Source: an uncultured Paracoccaceae bacterium
GTDB taxonomy: Bacteria; Pseudomonadota; Alphaproteobacteria; Rhodobacterales; Rhodobacteraceae
DNA length: 13,994 nt
Assembly: GCA_938038825.1 (NCBI GenBank)
Contig: CALHST010000017.1
Coordinates: forward strand, 1-13,994
Direction of reading: 5' to 3'
Part shown: positions 13,858-13,994 of the stretch, piece after piece
Numbering within the stretch: the first letter of the stretch is position 1
Layout of the letters: every line of letters begins with the position of its first letter
Notes under the pieces: model-generated
Databases searched by the model: none
What the model was told of the DNA's origin: nothing
What the model saw: the letters and a program-made list of their open reading frames with translations, nothing else
Translations under genes and position numbers: made by a program

Positions 13858-13994
13858 CGCGTATCGACAGACGTGCTCTGTTTGCGAGCGGTTCTGCGGC
13901 AGCTTTGTTGGCCGCGGTTGGAGTGTCCGCCGACGCGGCACCCGCACGCGGTGGAATCCTAAAGGCCGCGTTGTCAGGCGGGGACCGCGCAGAA
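13854..13994 (+). CDS. Tat-exported ABC substrate-binding protein, N-terminal fragment (probable peptide type)
   Basis: Only the first 47 codons are in the window and the frame stays open to the last base. The N-terminus has a twin-arginine signal (R-I-D-R-R-A-L-F, Arg6-Arg7), a long Ala/Leu/Gly core and a probable cleavage region around residues 26-30 (A-D-A-A-P). The mature start, R-G-G-I-L-K-A-A-L-S-G-G, resembles family-5 peptide/oligopeptide binding proteins, which often begin G-G-x-L-x-x-A. The ATGA overlap with the prolyl aminopeptidase supports a peptide role. The family call is provisional because most of the protein is missing. Confidence 0.65.
   Translation, partial: MTRIDRRALFASGSAAALLAAVGVSADAAPARGGILKAALSGGDRAE

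Overview
The window looks like a piece of an alphaproteobacterial chromosome, most likely a marine Rhodobacterales (Roseobacter-type) bacterium. This is inferred from moderate GC content, a carbohydrate ABC operon of rhizobial/roseobacter style, an alphaproteobacterial-type ubiG and the general protein style. No rRNA, tRNA, CRISPR array, insertion sequence or phage gene was seen, and the taxon cannot be proved from this sequence alone.

Left part (1-3434): the window opens in the last 72 codons of an EamA/DMT-family membrane transporter, closed by a good intrinsic terminator (240-272). A gene-free stretch of about 285 bases follows, with several small hairpins and a perfect 14-bp palindrome (408-421). 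Next comes an apparent two-gene unit. The first gene encodes a small Pro/Thr- then Gly/Ser-rich lipoprotein (558-980). The second encodes a large exported caspase-like protein (1026-3434) with an intact His/Cys dyad, a cadherin-like (tandem-repeat style) segment, TPR/Sel1 helical repeats and a C-terminal peptidoglycan-binding-like motif. This pair is the least conventional part of the window.

Central part (3443-11932): a LacI-family regulator on the minus strand is divergent from a seven-gene plus-strand operon. The operon encodes a family-1 substrate-binding protein, two MalF/MalG-type permeases, a 62-residue two-helix membrane protein, two different ABC ATPases and a fused DhaK-DhaL kinase. 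The last six genes are tightly packed: two ATGA overlaps, one 8-nt overlap, one 4-nt gap and one 11-nt gap. Two near-identical palindromes built around CACGTG lie exactly 30 bp apart in the divergent promoter region and are the obvious LacI-type operators. The simplest model is uptake of a short-chain polyol or ketose followed by phosphorylation by the kinase (dihydroxyacetone, erythrulose or similar), repressed by the local regulator. The substrate itself cannot be read from the sequence. Strong hairpins between the binding-protein gene and the first permease gene probably let the binding protein be made in excess.

Right part (12089-13994): ubiG (ubiquinone O-methyltransferase) on the minus strand is divergent, over 38 bp, from a prolyl iminopeptidase gene. 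The iminopeptidase gene overlaps by ATGA the start of a Tat-signal-bearing protein that runs off the window and looks like a peptide-type ABC substrate-binding protein. That pair suggests peptide uptake coupled to release of N-terminal proline.
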